DNA of 52,565 bases, taken from assembly GCA_021847835.1 (NCBI GenBank), contig JAJZPR010000015.1:1-52565 (forward strand), given 5' to 3'. Shown one piece after another: positions 27,007 through 36,060 of this stretch; within the stretch, counting starts at the first letter, position 1; every line of letters begins with the position of its first letter. This DNA is from Pseudomonadota bacterium. Lineage in GTDB: Bacteria > Pseudomonadota > Gammaproteobacteria > Burkholderiales > Thiobacillaceae. The notes below the pieces were generated by a model, which was not told the origin of the DNA, did not search any database, and worked only from the letters and a program-made list of their open reading frames with translations. The position numbers were made by a program, and so were the translations under genes.

Positions 27007-28284
27007 ATGGATCGCAACCACACCCTGTTTGAACAATCCCAGAAAATCATCCCCGGCGGCGTGAACTCGCCCGTGCGCGCCTTCAAGTCGGTGGGCGGCG
27101 TGCCGCGCTTCTTCGCGCGCGGCGAGGGCGCCTATCTGTGGGACGCCGACGGCAAGAAATACATCGACTACGTGGGCTCGTGGGGCCCGGCCATCCTCGG
27201 CCATGCGCATCCCGACGTCGTGAAGGCGGTGCAGGAGAAAGCCGCACTGGGCCTGTCCTTCGGCGCGCCCACCGAGATCGAGCTGGAAATGGCCGAACTC
27301 CTGACCAGCCTGTTGCCCGGCTTCGACAAGGTGCGGCTGGTGAGTTCCGGCACCGAGGCCACCATGAGTGCCATCCGTCTTGCGCGCGGCTTTACGGGCC
27401 GCAGCAAGATCATCAAGTTCGAAGGCTGCTATCACGGCCACGCCGATTTCCTGCTGGTGAAGGCCGGTTCCGGCGCGTTGACTTTCGGCAACCCGACCTC
27501 AGCGGGCGTGCCCACTGAGGTGGCAGCGCAGACCCTGGTGCTGGACTACAACGACCTTGCCGGCGTCGAGCGCACCTTTGAAAAAATCGGCAGCGAAATC
27601 GCCGCCGTCATCGTCGAGCCGGTGGCCGGCAACATGAACCTGGTGCAGCCGGCCGCGGGCTTCCTCGAAGGCCTGCGCGAGTTGTGCACCAGGCACGGCG
27701 CAGTGCTGATTTTCGACGAGGTGATGACGGGATTCCGTGTCGGCCCGCAAGGTGCGCAGGGCCTGTATGGCATCGTGCCCGACCTCACCACGCTGGGCAA
27801 GGTCATCGGCGGCGGCATGCCGGTGGGCGCCTTCGGCGGACGCCGCGACATCATGGACTGGCTGGCGCCGGTCGGCCCGGTGTATCAGGCCGGCACGCTG
27901 TCCGGCAATCCGGTGGCGGTGGCGGCGGGCCTGGCCACGCTCAAGGCCACGCGCGCGCCGGGCTTTTACGAGGCGCTGTCGATGCGCACCGACCGGCTGC
28001 TCGAAGGTCTGGTGAACGCGGCGAGCGAAGCCGGCGAGGCGTTCAGCGCGGCCAGCGTGGGCGGCATGTTCGGCGTGTATTTCAGCGCCCTGCCGCCGCG
28101 CACCTATGCCGAGGTGATGGCCTGCGACAAGGATCGTTTCAACCGCTTCTTCCACGCCATGCTCCTCGAAGGCGTGTATCTGGCGCCGTCCGCGTTCGAG
28201 GCCGGTTTTGTTTCGGCGGCGCACGGCGAGGCCGAGATCAATGCCACCATCGAGGCGGCGAAGCGGGCGTTCGCGAAGATTTGA
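27007..28284 (+). CDS. hemL: Glutamate-1-semialdehyde 2,1-aminomutase
   Basis: PLP enzyme of the C5 pathway, making 5-aminolevulinate from glutamate-1-semialdehyde. The 425-residue sequence starts '[20 protein letters not shown]' and has '[18 protein letters not shown]', '[19 protein letters not shown]' in two parts, '[11 protein letters not shown]' and '[16 protein letters not shown]' with the PLP lysine. hemB, the next step, is 7 kb downstream. CACAGAGGA-type repeats flank it on both sides. Confidence 0.97.
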   Translation: MDRNHTLFEQSQKIIPGGVNSPVRAFKSVGGVPRFFARGEGAYLWDADGKKYIDYVGSWGPAILGHAHPDVVKAVQEKAALGLSFGAPTEIELEMAELLTSLLPGFDKVRLVSSGTEATMSAIRLARGFTGRSKIIKFEGCYHGHADFLLVKAGSGALTFGNPTSAGVPTEVAAQTLVLDYNDLAGVERTFEKIGSEIAAVIVEPVAGNMNLVQPAAGFLEGLRELCTRHGAVLIFDEVMTGFRVGPQGAQGLYGIVPDLTTLGKVIGGGMPVGAFGGRRDIMDWLAPVGPVYQAGTLSGNPVAVAAGLATLKATRAPGFYEALSMRTDRLLEGLVNAASEAGEAFSAASVGGMFGVYFSALPPRTYAEVMACDKDRFNRFFHAMLLEGVYLAPSAFEAGFVSAAHGEAEINATIEAAKRAFAKI

Positions 28285-28292
28285 CGAACGGC

Positions 28293-28335
28293 TCAACCAC
28301 GGAAGACAAAACCTTTTTCTCTGTGCCTCTGCGTT
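28293..28335. repeat. Degenerate CACAGAGGA-type repeat (copy 4)
   Basis: AACCACGGAAGAC and CTCTGTGCCTCTGCGTT form a weaker pair of arms after hemL. It is a shorter, decayed relative of the copies at 18107 and 34733. Confidence 0.6.
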
Positions 28336-28360
28336 CTATCAGTTTTGTCTTTACCCAAAC

Positions 28361-29119
28361 TCAAGGGCTGATCTGGCGGTAGGCCGCATCGGCCAGCCGG
28401 CCCATTTCAGCCTCGTCGACATTGCCTGACAAGGCATAGCCGAGGCCGCGGTCGACCCAGTAGAACACTTCGATGCCGTCTTCGCGCGCATGGCGGAAGC
28501 CGGTTTCCGCCTGTTTGGCGTCATCGCGGCGCACGTACAGGGTGATGCGGCGGCTCAGCCCATCCTGATACATGAACTGGGCCACCGCTCCGTTCTCGCC
28601 CGGCAGCAGGCGCCCCCCCAGAAGCTCGAACCCCTGTGCCTTGAAATCCGGGGCATGCAGTTCATGGCCCAGGCGCTTGGACAGCCAGGCCACCAGGTGA
28701 TCGGCGTGCTGCGCCTCGACTTCGACCGGATGGCGCTCTTCCGGGCTGTACACCACATGGGCGATGGCCGCGGCCTGCGGCAGCGTCGCAAATTGCGCTG
28801 GCGCGCCGGCGCTGCGCAGTCCGATGCCATAGCCCAGAAAGCCGACGCCGGCGACGACGAAAACGGCTGCCGCCGCCCGGTACCATTGCACGGATTTCGG
28901 CTGCCGCCTGCTCGCTGCGCGCACCAGTTCCAGCGGCAGCGGCTCGTTCAGCACCTCGTCGAAGGCGGCATGCAGGGCGCGGTTCTGCGCGATCCAGGCA
29001 TGGATGCGCTCGGCATCATCCGGGTGTGCCGCCAGCCAGGCCTCGACCTCGGCGCGCCGCGCCGTCTCCAGCAAGCCGTCTGCGTAAGCGTGCAAATCGT
29101 CTTCGCTGATGCGGTTCAT
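28361..29119 (-). CDS. Anti-sigma factor (membrane, RskA/ChrR-like architecture)
   Basis: A 252-residue protein with an N-terminal anti-sigma helix region ('MNRISEDDLHAYADGLL', 'VEAWLAAHPDDAERIHAW'). One membrane helix lies at about residues 80-101 ('AAAVFVVAGVGFLGYGIGL') and a periplasmic C-terminal domain of about 150 residues follows. It overlaps the stop of the ECF sigma gene by 4 bases, the usual arrangement of a sigma/anti-sigma pair. There is no HxxxCxxC zinc motif at the N-terminus, so this is not the ZAS type found at 49680. The inducing signal is unknown; the co-transcribed lipoprotein may be part of the regulon. Confidence 0.84.
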   Translation of the reverse strand: MNRISEDDLHAYADGLLETARRAEVEAWLAAHPDDAERIHAWIAQNRALHAAFDEVLNEPLPLELVRAASRRQPKSVQWYRAAAAVFVVAGVGFLGYGIGLRSAGAPAQFATLPQAAAIAHVVYSPEERHPVEVEAQHADHLVAWLSKRLGHELHAPDFKAQGFELLGGRLLPGENGAVAQFMYQDGLSRRITLYVRRDDAKQAETGFRHAREDGIEVFYWVDRGLGYALSGNVDEAEMGRLADAAYRQISP

Positions 29120-29616
29120 TTCACTACCTGCAATTTCGTTACCTGTTTTCCTTCCAGCAGCTGCCGCATGCGTTCGCGCGCACGCGACAGGCGCGACATC
29201 ACCGTGCCCTGCGGCACGCCGAGGATGCGCGCGGCGTCTGCATAGGCGAACTGCTCCAGGCCCACCAGCAGCATGACTTCGCGCTGCTCGTCCGGCAATT
29301 TGGCGAGCGCGGCATGGATGTCGCGCACGGCCATCGCCTCGCTCTGGCCGCCGCTCACCGGCACCTCGTTCGCCTCGTCCAGTTCGCATAGCGAGTGGTT
29401 GGCCGAAGCGCGGACCTGATTCACGAACAGGTTGTGCATGAGCGTGAACAGCCAGGCGCGCAGGTCGCTGCCCGGCCGCCACAGGTCGAGCTTGGCCAGC
29501 GCACGCTCCAGCGTGTCCTGCACCAGGTCGTCGGCGCGCGCCGCATCCCGCACCAGGGCGCGCGCGTAGCGGCGCAGGCGCGGGATGTGCCGGACAAGTT
29601 CGGCCGAATGGTCCAA
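29116..29616 (-). CDS. ECF-family RNA polymerase sigma factor
   Basis: A 166-residue sigma factor with region 2 ('RYARALVRDAARADDLVQDT', 'WLFTLMHNLFVNQVR') and region 4 ('LPDEQREVMLLVGLEQFAYA', 'ILGVPQGTVMSRLSRARERM'), and no regions 1 or 3. The start appears to be TTG 29616, two bases after the lipoprotein stop and without a clear Shine-Dalgarno sequence, so its translation probably depends on the upstream gene. It overlaps the anti-sigma gene by 4 bases. The gene order lipoprotein, sigma, anti-sigma suggests autoregulation, but I see no ECF-type GGAAC motif in the short gap upstream of the lipoprotein. Confidence 0.9.
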   Translation of the reverse strand: MDHSAELVRHIPRLRRYARALVRDAARADDLVQDTLERALAKLDLWRPGSDLRAWLFTLMHNLFVNQVRASANHSLCELDEANEVPVSGGQSEAMAVRDIHAALAKLPDEQREVMLLVGLEQFAYADAARILGVPQGTVMSRLSRARERMRQLLEGKQVTKLQVVK

Positions 29617-29617
29617 A

Positions 29618-29992
29618 TCAGGGCTTCGCGGTATGCCAGACGCCGTTCACGCCATCGCCCGTCATGTCGCCGGGCTTCTGGTCCTTGACCCAAAGATACA
29701 AGGGCTTGCCCTTGTAGGCCCACTGCTTGCTGCCGTCGTCGCGGGTGACGATGCTGTAGCCGCCGGCGGCCTTGTCGGAAGCGGACGCCATGAGCGGCGG
29801 CCATTTCGCGGCGCATTCGCCATTGCAGGCGCTCTTGCTGCCGTCCGCGGGATCCTTGTCGAAGGTATACAGGGTCATGCCGGCCGGGTTGGTCAGTACG
29901 CCCCCCTTGGTTTGCACCGGCGGCTGGGCCGCGCACGCGGTGATCAGGGCCATGCCGGCCAGGCCGGAGAGTAAAAGATTGTGCAGACGCAT
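29618..29992 (-). CDS. COG4315-type secreted lipoprotein repeat protein
   Basis: A 124-residue lipoprotein with lipobox LITAC (lipid on Cys20). The mature domain is the 'secreted repeat of unknown function' family (Lipoprotein_15): 'LTNPAGMTLYTFDKDPADGS', 'CNGECAAKWPP' and 'YKGKPLYLWVKDQKPGDMTG'. It has AGGAGG upstream of ATG 29992. Family function is unknown. It is first in a three-gene unit with an ECF sigma factor and its anti-sigma factor, as seen in many proteobacteria, suggesting an envelope-stress or redox-linked role. Confidence 0.9.
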   Translation of the reverse strand: MRLHNLLLSGLAGMALITACAAQPPVQTKGGVLTNPAGMTLYTFDKDPADGSKSACNGECAAKWPPLMASASDKAAGGYSIVTRDDGSKQWAYKGKPLYLWVKDQKPGDMTGDGVNGVWHTAKP

Positions 29993-30113
29993 AAAAATCC
30001 TCCTGAAGCTGGGTGATGAAGAGAAGAAAGCGAATCGGACGCCTTCACCAGGCAAACAGCCGCGGGGGCGAATTTATTCCCTGCCGGTCGAAACATTTCC
30101 GCGGACAGACAAC

Positions 30114-30140
30114 AAAAAGCCCCGCCACGGCGGGGCTTTT
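30114..30140 (-). terminator. Rho-independent terminator of ccsA
   Basis: AAAAGCCCCGCC pairs with GGCGGGGCTTTT around a 2-3 base turn. Read on the minus strand it follows the ccsA stop by 18 bases and ends in a T run (CTTTTTGTT). Confidence 0.88.
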
Positions 30141-30158
30141 GGGGTGCGGCGGCCGGGA

Positions 30159-31298
30159 TTACAGCTCACCGTAGGAATGCAGGCCCGAGAGGAACATGTT
30201 GACGCCGAGGAAGGCGAAGGTCGTGACCAGGAGGCCGACCACCGCCCACCAGGCCAGCACCTTGCCGCGCAGGCCCTTGACCAGGCGCAGGTGCAGCCAG
30301 GCCGCGTAGTTGAGCCACACGATGAGCGCCCAGGTTTCCTTGGGGTCCCAGCTCCAGTAGCCGCCCCAGGCCTCCGCCGCCCACATCGCGCCGAGGATGG
30401 TGGCGATGGTGAAGAAGGCGAAGCCGATGGCGATGGCCTTGTACATCACGTCGTCCAGCACTTCCAGTTGGGGGAGCCGCGAGGCCAGGATGCCCCTGTT
30501 GGCCAGAATCCAGGCCACGCCCAGCATGGCGGCGATGGAGAAGGCGCCGTAGCCGATGAAATTGGCAGGCACGTGGATTTTCATCCACCACGATTGCAGC
30601 GCCGGCACCAGCGGCTGGATCTCGTGCGCCTGGCGGTCGAAGGTGTACCACAGGATGAAGCCCACCGCCGCGCTGATGACGAGCAGCACGAAGGCGCCCA
30701 TGCTCTTCTGCCGGTAGCGGCCCTCGTAATACAGGTACATCAGCGCCGTGATCAGGACGAACAGCACGAACACTTCGTACAGGTTGGAAACCGGGATGTG
30801 GCCGACGTCCGGGCTGATGAGGTAGGACTCGTACCAGCGCACCAGAAGGCCGGTGAGGCCCAGGGTGGCGGCGCTCCAGGTCAGCGCGGTGCCGGTCATG
30901 CCGGCGAAGGGGGAACGGGCCAGCAGGCCGATCCAGTAGGCCACGGTGGCGAACACGGTGAGCGCGCACATCCACATGATGGCGGCCTGGCTGGAAATCA
31001 GGTACTTGAGGAAGAAGGCCTGTTCCGCGCGCGCGAGGTCGCCCTGGTAGAAATAGATCGCCAAGAGGCCCAGGGCGAAGGAAACGGCCACAAATGCGCG
31101 CACCGGCCTCCAGAACCCGCCCAGCCAGACCAGCGCGGGCACGGCGGCGATCAGCACGCCCTTGTCGTAGGCGTCCATGTAGGCGCCATAGCGGTAGAGG
31201 GCATAACCGGCGCCGACGGCGAGCGCCAGGGCAAACAGCCAGTCGAATGCCGACAGGCGCTTCAGGAAGGGTTGCGGGGCGTTGAGTGCGAGTTCCAT
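30159..31298 (-). CDS. ccsA: Cytochrome c biogenesis protein CcsA (System II heme handling)
   Basis: A 379-residue membrane protein with about eight helices. The tryptophan-rich heme-binding motif reads 'WGGYWSWDPKETWALIVWL', with conserved His in the flanking loops ('HIPVSNLYEVF', 'WMKIHVPANFIGYG'). With ResB it forms the System II cytochrome c synthetase. AAGGAATAAC precedes the ATG and the resB stop is only one base upstream, so they are co-transcribed. This fits the c-type cytochrome encoded just beyond resB. Confidence 0.94.
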   Translation of the reverse strand: MELALNAPQPFLKRLSAFDWLFALALAVGAGYALYRYGAYMDAYDKGVLIAAVPALVWLGGFWRPVRAFVAVSFALGLLAIYFYQGDLARAEQAFFLKYLISSQAAIMWMCALTVFATVAYWIGLLARSPFAGMTGTALTWSAATLGLTGLLVRWYESYLISPDVGHIPVSNLYEVFVLFVLITALMYLYYEGRYRQKSMGAFVLLVISAAVGFILWYTFDRQAHEIQPLVPALQSWWMKIHVPANFIGYGAFSIAAMLGVAWILANRGILASRLPQLEVLDDVMYKAIAIGFAFFTIATILGAMWAAEAWGGYWSWDPKETWALIVWLNYAAWLHLRLVKGLRGKVLAWWAVVGLLVTTFAFLGVNMFLSGLHSYGEL

Positions 31299-31299
31299 G

Positions 31300-33294
31300 T
31301 TATTCCTTCGCCAGTTGCTCGATAGCCTGGCTATGTTTGGCGAATTCCTGCTCGAAATCAACCGTTTTGCGAGGAGTGGCATAAGCGAACAGGGCGCTGC
31401 CGGGTTTGACGAGTATCCAGGCGCGGCGTTCCCGCACGTAGAGCATGGCGAAAATGCCCAGCACCAGGAGCAGGGAGCCGAGGTAGACCACGTTCTGTCC
31501 CGGCGAGCGCGTCATCTGCAGGCCGGAAGCCTGGATCTGCTCGAAGGACTGCAATTGCAGGTAGACCGGCGCGCCATAGAAGAACAGGTCGGAGAAGGCA
31601 TTGAGGCTGTCGCGGATGAAGAAGCCCGTAGGCTCGTCCGCCGCCGGGGCGGGTTCGCCGGCTTGCGCATTGGCCAGCTTCAGCGCCTCGAAGGCGGAGA
31701 GCTCGAGGATGCGCAGGAAGGTTTCGGTGGCGTTTTGCCGCTCGCTTTCCGGGATGTTGGTCTCGATGAACTGCCCCAGCGCGCTGTAGCCGCCCTGCGC
31801 GAACAGATTGAGGATGTTGGCGGCGCTGGCTTGCAGGCGCACCGCCATCTCGCCGCCGTGCTCGGCCGGCGGCAGTGCGGTAGCGGCGAAGCGCGCGGCG
31901 GCCTCGCCGCGCCGTTGCGGATCCATGAGTGCTGCGCGCAGGCGCATGAAAGTATCGACGCTGCCTTTGGCGTCGGCCGGCAGGCGCAGGTAGCGGAACG
32001 GGTCGTTCGGCGTCTCGCGCACGCCCGACAGCAGATACATGCGGCCGTCCAGTGTCACCGGCAGCATGTAGTTGTGGTACTCCTTGGCTTCGCCGCGCGG
32101 GTTGCGCACCTTGACCTGGAAGCTGGGGCCGATGTTCCGCAGCGCCTTGGTGTCGCTCTTCACGCTCATGGCGTTCTGCTTCGGCGCCTCGCCGCCCAGG
32201 TTCTCGATGTTGAACAGGCGGAAGTCGGTGAATTCGAGCTGGTATTCGTCGGCGCCGCTGGACAGGCCGACGGTTTCGTGCACCGCGCCTTCGACCTTGA
32301 AATTCTCGCTGGCAGGCGAAAACAGGTTCCAGCCGCGGATGTCGAGCTTGCTGCCGCCGTCGCCGAAGCTGGCCTGATAGATTGCCACGCCGCCATGGAC
32401 CAGCGGCTTGTTGACGGCGATGGTGGCCTCGCGAATCTTGTTGCCCTGGCGGTCGAGCAGCACGAGATCGCTCTCGAACAGCTTGGGCTGGCCGGTGGAG
32501 TAGTGATCGATGCGGAATTTCTTCAGCTGCACGACGAAGGGCAGATCCTGCACCAGATAGCCGTCGGCGACGTTGAGGAACACCACGTCGGCGCTGCCGC
32601 CTTCGGGAATCTGCACGCTGCCGCGGAAGGAAAGATTGTCCGGCGTGAGGCGGCTGATGGCCGGCACCTGGCTTTGCGGAATGTCGCGGGTCTCGATCTT
32701 TTTCATGCCCAGGAGCTGCTGGGCCTTGAACACCAGGTTGCCGTCCATCAGGCCGCCGATACAGATCAGCACGATGGCGGAATGCGCGAGCAGGTAGCCC
32801 AGGCGGCTGGCGGCGCCGCGCTTGGCGGCAATCAGGACGCCGTTTTCGCGCAGGTGGGTGCGGGTGCGGAAGCCCTGGTGCTGCATATACGCGGCCATGC
32901 GGTTGCCCAGGGTCTGCTCGTCGCGGTCATGAGCGACCTCATGCTTGTGCGAAAACGCGGCGAGCGACTGCTCGGTGACGTGCTCGCGGAAATTCTTCAT
33001 TTCCTTCACCATGCCCGGCGCGTTGCGGTAGATGCACAGGCTGGTGGAGGCGACCAGGAAGGTGAGGATGACGAGGAACCAGCCGGCATGATAGACGTCG
33101 TACAGCCCCAGCAGCTTGAACACCTCGAACCAGTAGGGCCCGAACTGGATGATGTAGTTGTTGTAGGGCTCGGCCTGCTTCAGCACCGTGCCGATGATGG
33201 AGGCGATGGCCAGCAGGGTCAGCAGGGTGATGGCGAAGCGCATGGAGCTGAAAAGCTCGTACAGGGCTTTGCCGAAGGGTTCGTCCGCACGCAT
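31300..33294 (-). CDS. resB: Cytochrome c biogenesis protein ResB/Ccs1
   Basis: A 664-residue membrane protein of the Ccs1/ResB family with three N-terminal membrane segments ('MRFAITLLTLLAIASIIGTV', 'HAGWFLVILTFLVASTSLCI', 'SAIVLICIGGLMDG'), a large periplasmic domain of about 400 residues and a last helix near the C-terminus ('VYLGSLLLVLGIFAMLY'). 'LAHSAIVL' holds the conserved heme-related histidine. It precedes ccsA. Length exceeds the Bacillus protein (about 540) as is common in betaproteobacteria. It is separated from the cytochrome c4 gene by a terminator. Confidence 0.93.
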   Translation of the reverse strand: MRADEPFGKALYELFSSMRFAITLLTLLAIASIIGTVLKQAEPYNNYIIQFGPYWFEVFKLLGLYDVYHAGWFLVILTFLVASTSLCIYRNAPGMVKEMKNFREHVTEQSLAAFSHKHEVAHDRDEQTLGNRMAAYMQHQGFRTRTHLRENGVLIAAKRGAASRLGYLLAHSAIVLICIGGLMDGNLVFKAQQLLGMKKIETRDIPQSQVPAISRLTPDNLSFRGSVQIPEGGSADVVFLNVADGYLVQDLPFVVQLKKFRIDHYSTGQPKLFESDLVLLDRQGNKIREATIAVNKPLVHGGVAIYQASFGDGGSKLDIRGWNLFSPASENFKVEGAVHETVGLSSGADEYQLEFTDFRLFNIENLGGEAPKQNAMSVKSDTKALRNIGPSFQVKVRNPRGEAKEYHNYMLPVTLDGRMYLLSGVRETPNDPFRYLRLPADAKGSVDTFMRLRAALMDPQRRGEAAARFAATALPPAEHGGEMAVRLQASAANILNLFAQGGYSALGQFIETNIPESERQNATETFLRILELSAFEALKLANAQAGEPAPAADEPTGFFIRDSLNAFSDLFFYGAPVYLQLQSFEQIQASGLQMTRSPGQNVVYLGSLLLVLGIFAMLYVRERRAWILVKPGSALFAYATPRKTVDFEQEFAKHSQAIEQLAKE

Positions 33295-33318
33295 GTTGCT
33301 ATTGCTACCGAAATGAAT

Positions 33319-33348
33319 AAAAAAGGGTGACCTTGGCCACCCTTTTTT
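33319..33348 (-). terminator. Terminator of the cytochrome c4 gene
   Basis: GGGTG (33325-33329) pairs with CACCC (33338-33342), flanked by A6 and T6. On the minus strand it follows the cytochrome gene and precedes resB, so the two units can be transcribed separately. Confidence 0.85.
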
Positions 33349-33377
33349 GTTGGATTGACTGGATCAGGCCGTCAATA

Positions 33378-33995
33378 TTACCGCAAGCCCTGGATATATT
33401 GGGCGACGGCTTCCATTTCCTGCGGCGTCATCTTGGCGGCGATCACGCGCATCATCTTGGCGGCGTCGTTGGCGCGCTCGCCGTTGCGGAACTTGTTCAG
33501 CTGGTCCACCGTGTAGCCTGCATGCTGGCCCGCCAGGCGCGGGAACTGCACGGGAATGCCCTGGCCGTTGGCGCCGTGGCAGGAAGCGCAGGCCGGCACG
33601 CCGGAACCCTGCACGCCGCCGCGATAGATTTTCTGGCCCAGGAGCGCGACTTCCTTGTCCTTGGCGGTGCCGGGCTTGGCCTGTTTTTCGCTAAAGAAGG
33701 CGGCCAGGTTCTTCATGTCGGCCGGCGACAGGCTGGCCACGATGCCGCCCATCACCGGGCTCTTGCGCTCGCCGGACTTGAAGTTCGCCAGCTGTTTGTG
33801 GAGATAGTCATAACCCTGGCCCGCCAGGCTGGGGTTGGCGGGGCTGGCGCTGTTGCCGTCGGCGCCATGGCAGGCTGCGCAAACCTGGGTGACGATGGCT
33901 GCGGCAGCCTTGGGGTCGCCCTTGGCGGCGGGCTCGGCGGCAAAGGCCGGAACGGACAGGGTGGCGGCGAAAATCAATGCCAGTTGGGTTTTCAT
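33378..33995 (-). CDS. Diheme cytochrome c4
   Basis: A 205-residue periplasmic protein with a cleavable signal peptide ('FAATLSVPAFAAEP'). Two heme sites are visible: CAACH at residues 39-43 and CASCH at 136-140, about 95 residues apart, each with a downstream Met ligand ('SPVMGGIVASL', 'AAKMMRVIAAKM'). This is the duplicated c4 fold that passes electrons to terminal oxidases. GAGGAG lies before the ATG. Its neighbours ccsA and resB supply heme attachment; engB is divergent, a common betaproteobacterial order. Confidence 0.95.
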   Translation of the reverse strand: MKTQLALIFAATLSVPAFAAEPAAKGDPKAAAAIVTQVCAACHGADGNSASPANPSLAGQGYDYLHKQLANFKSGERKSPVMGGIVASLSPADMKNLAAFFSEKQAKPGTAKDKEVALLGQKIYRGGVQGSGVPACASCHGANGQGIPVQFPRLAGQHAGYTVDQLNKFRNGERANDAAKMMRVIAAKMTPQEMEAVAQYIQGLR

Positions 33996-34073
33996 CCAAA
34001 ACTCCTCGGGAGACGTGGGTAGGCGCAAACGCGTAAAATCACGAAATTTTAGCGAATTTGAATATACCTGCCA

Positions 34074-34694
34074 ATGACCCTGTTCAACCGCGCGGTTTAT
34101 GCCGCCTCCGCCGCGACCCTGGCGCAGTTGCCCGACAGCCGGCGCGAGGTCGCCTTCGCGGGCCGTTCCAACGCAGGGAAATCCAGCGCCATCAATACCC
34201 TGGCGCGGCACAACCGGCTGGCCTTCGTGTCCAAGACGCCGGGGCGCACCCAGCTGATCAACTTTTTTGACATCGGCGAGGGGCGCTTCATCGTCGATCT
34301 GCCGGGCTATGGCTACGCCAAGGTGCCGCCCGAAATCCGCGCGCGCTGGGAAGGCGTGCTGTCGGCCTACCTGCAGCATCGCGCGGCGCTGGCCGGGCTG
34401 GTGCTGATCATGGATGTGCGCCACCCCTTGACGCCGCTGGATCGGCGCATGCTGGACTGGTTCACCCCGCGCGGCCTGCCGGTGCACATCCTGCTGACCA
34501 AGGCCGACAAGCTGTCGCGCGGCGCGGCGAACAAGACCCTGCGGGAAGTGAGGTCGGCATTGAAGGCTTATCCCCAGGTCAGCGTGCAGCTGTTTTCCAG
34601 CCTGGCCAGACAGGGGATCGAGGAGGCGGAAGGCGTGATTGCCGGATGGCTTGCTGAAACGCCGGATTCAGGCAACAGCCAAGGGCATCCCTAG
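34074..34694 (+). CDS. engB: Ribosome biogenesis GTPase EngB (YsxC/YihA)
   Basis: A 206-residue TrmE-Era-like GTPase needed for 50S subunit assembly. G1 is 'GRSNAGKSS', G2 'KTPGRTQ', G3 'DLPGYGYA', G4 'TKADK' and G5 'SSLARQG'. The start ATG gives the usual N-terminus just before 'VAFAGRSN'. It is divergent from cytochrome c4. The C-terminus ends in a short hydrophilic tail. Confidence 0.95.
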   Translation: MTLFNRAVYAASAATLAQLPDSRREVAFAGRSNAGKSSAINTLARHNRLAFVSKTPGRTQLINFFDIGEGRFIVDLPGYGYAKVPPEIRARWEGVLSAYLQHRAALAGLVLIMDVRHPLTPLDRRMLDWFTPRGLPVHILLTKADKLSRGAANKTLREVRSALKAYPQVSVQLFSSLARQGIEEAEGVIAGWLAETPDSGNSQGHP

Positions 34695-34732
34695 AAACCG
34701 TGCAGCAGGTTTATCCTGGAACCCCCATTTCA

Positions 34733-34855
34733 AGCCACAGAGGACACAGAGATAATCCGCGACTGATGCGCCAAGGACACCGCCCTGTGCGGTTGAACCA
34801 CTGTAATTCCATTGCTCTTTGGGTTTCCTCTGTGAACTCTGTGCCCTCTGTGGCT
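34733..34855. repeat. Inverted repeat of CACAGAGGA units (copy 5)
   Basis: The left arm AGCCACAGAGGACACAGAG (34733-34751) pairs with the right arm TCCTCTGTG, AACTCTGTGCCCTCTGTGGC ending at 34855. The loop is about 75 bases. It occupies most of the first half of the engB-hemB gap (34695-35041); the second half holds the candidate small RNA and the hemB leader. Confidence 0.88.
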
Positions 34856-34885
34856 GACTGTTTTTTCAGAGTTATGGGGGCGCCC

Positions 34886-34921
34886 AAATAAAAAGCCCCG
34901 GCCAAGGGGTTGGACCGGGGC
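34886..34921 (-). terminator. Intrinsic terminator ending the candidate small RNA
   Basis: GCCCCGG...CCGGGGC with inner pairing and, on the minus strand, T5-A-T3 directly after the stem. On the plus strand the stem is followed by ATAAAG, so it terminates only leftward transcription. Confidence 0.75.
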
Positions 34922-35000
34922 ATAAAGACCTTCATCGCAGAAGGTCCCCGCTCAGGGAGGAGAAGCGGGAGACAGCAATGCCATCTGCGAAGATAGAATG
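34886..35000 (-). ncRNA. Candidate small RNA with C-rich anti-Shine-Dalgarno loop
   Basis: Read on the minus strand this is a compact RNA-like unit. TCGCAGA and TCTGCGA (34984-34990 with 34935-34941) form an outer stem. Inside, CCCGCT/AGCGGG (34964-34969 with 34947-34952) holds an 11-base loop TCTCCTCCCTG. Then a strong terminator stem GCCCCGG/CCGGGGC (34915-34921 with 34895-34901) ends in TTTTTATTT. A UCCUCC loop can pair with Shine-Dalgarno sequences, a design known from several Hfq-dependent bacterial sRNAs. No minus-strand gene lies upstream for the terminator to serve. A promoter is not clear (TTGTGG, 18 bases, CATTCT at about 34999-35028). The plus-strand alternative is a hemB leader. 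Confidence 0.5.
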
Positions 35001-35011
35001 CCCAAGCGTAA

Positions 35012-36049
<1,038 letters not shown>

Positions 36050-36060
36050 CCACGGGGTTA

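Noticed and set aside
29772-33330. Long plus-strand frames opposite ccsA and resB
   Set aside because: They follow the high-GC antisense pattern, with no recognisable domains; the minus-strand genes have full motif sets.
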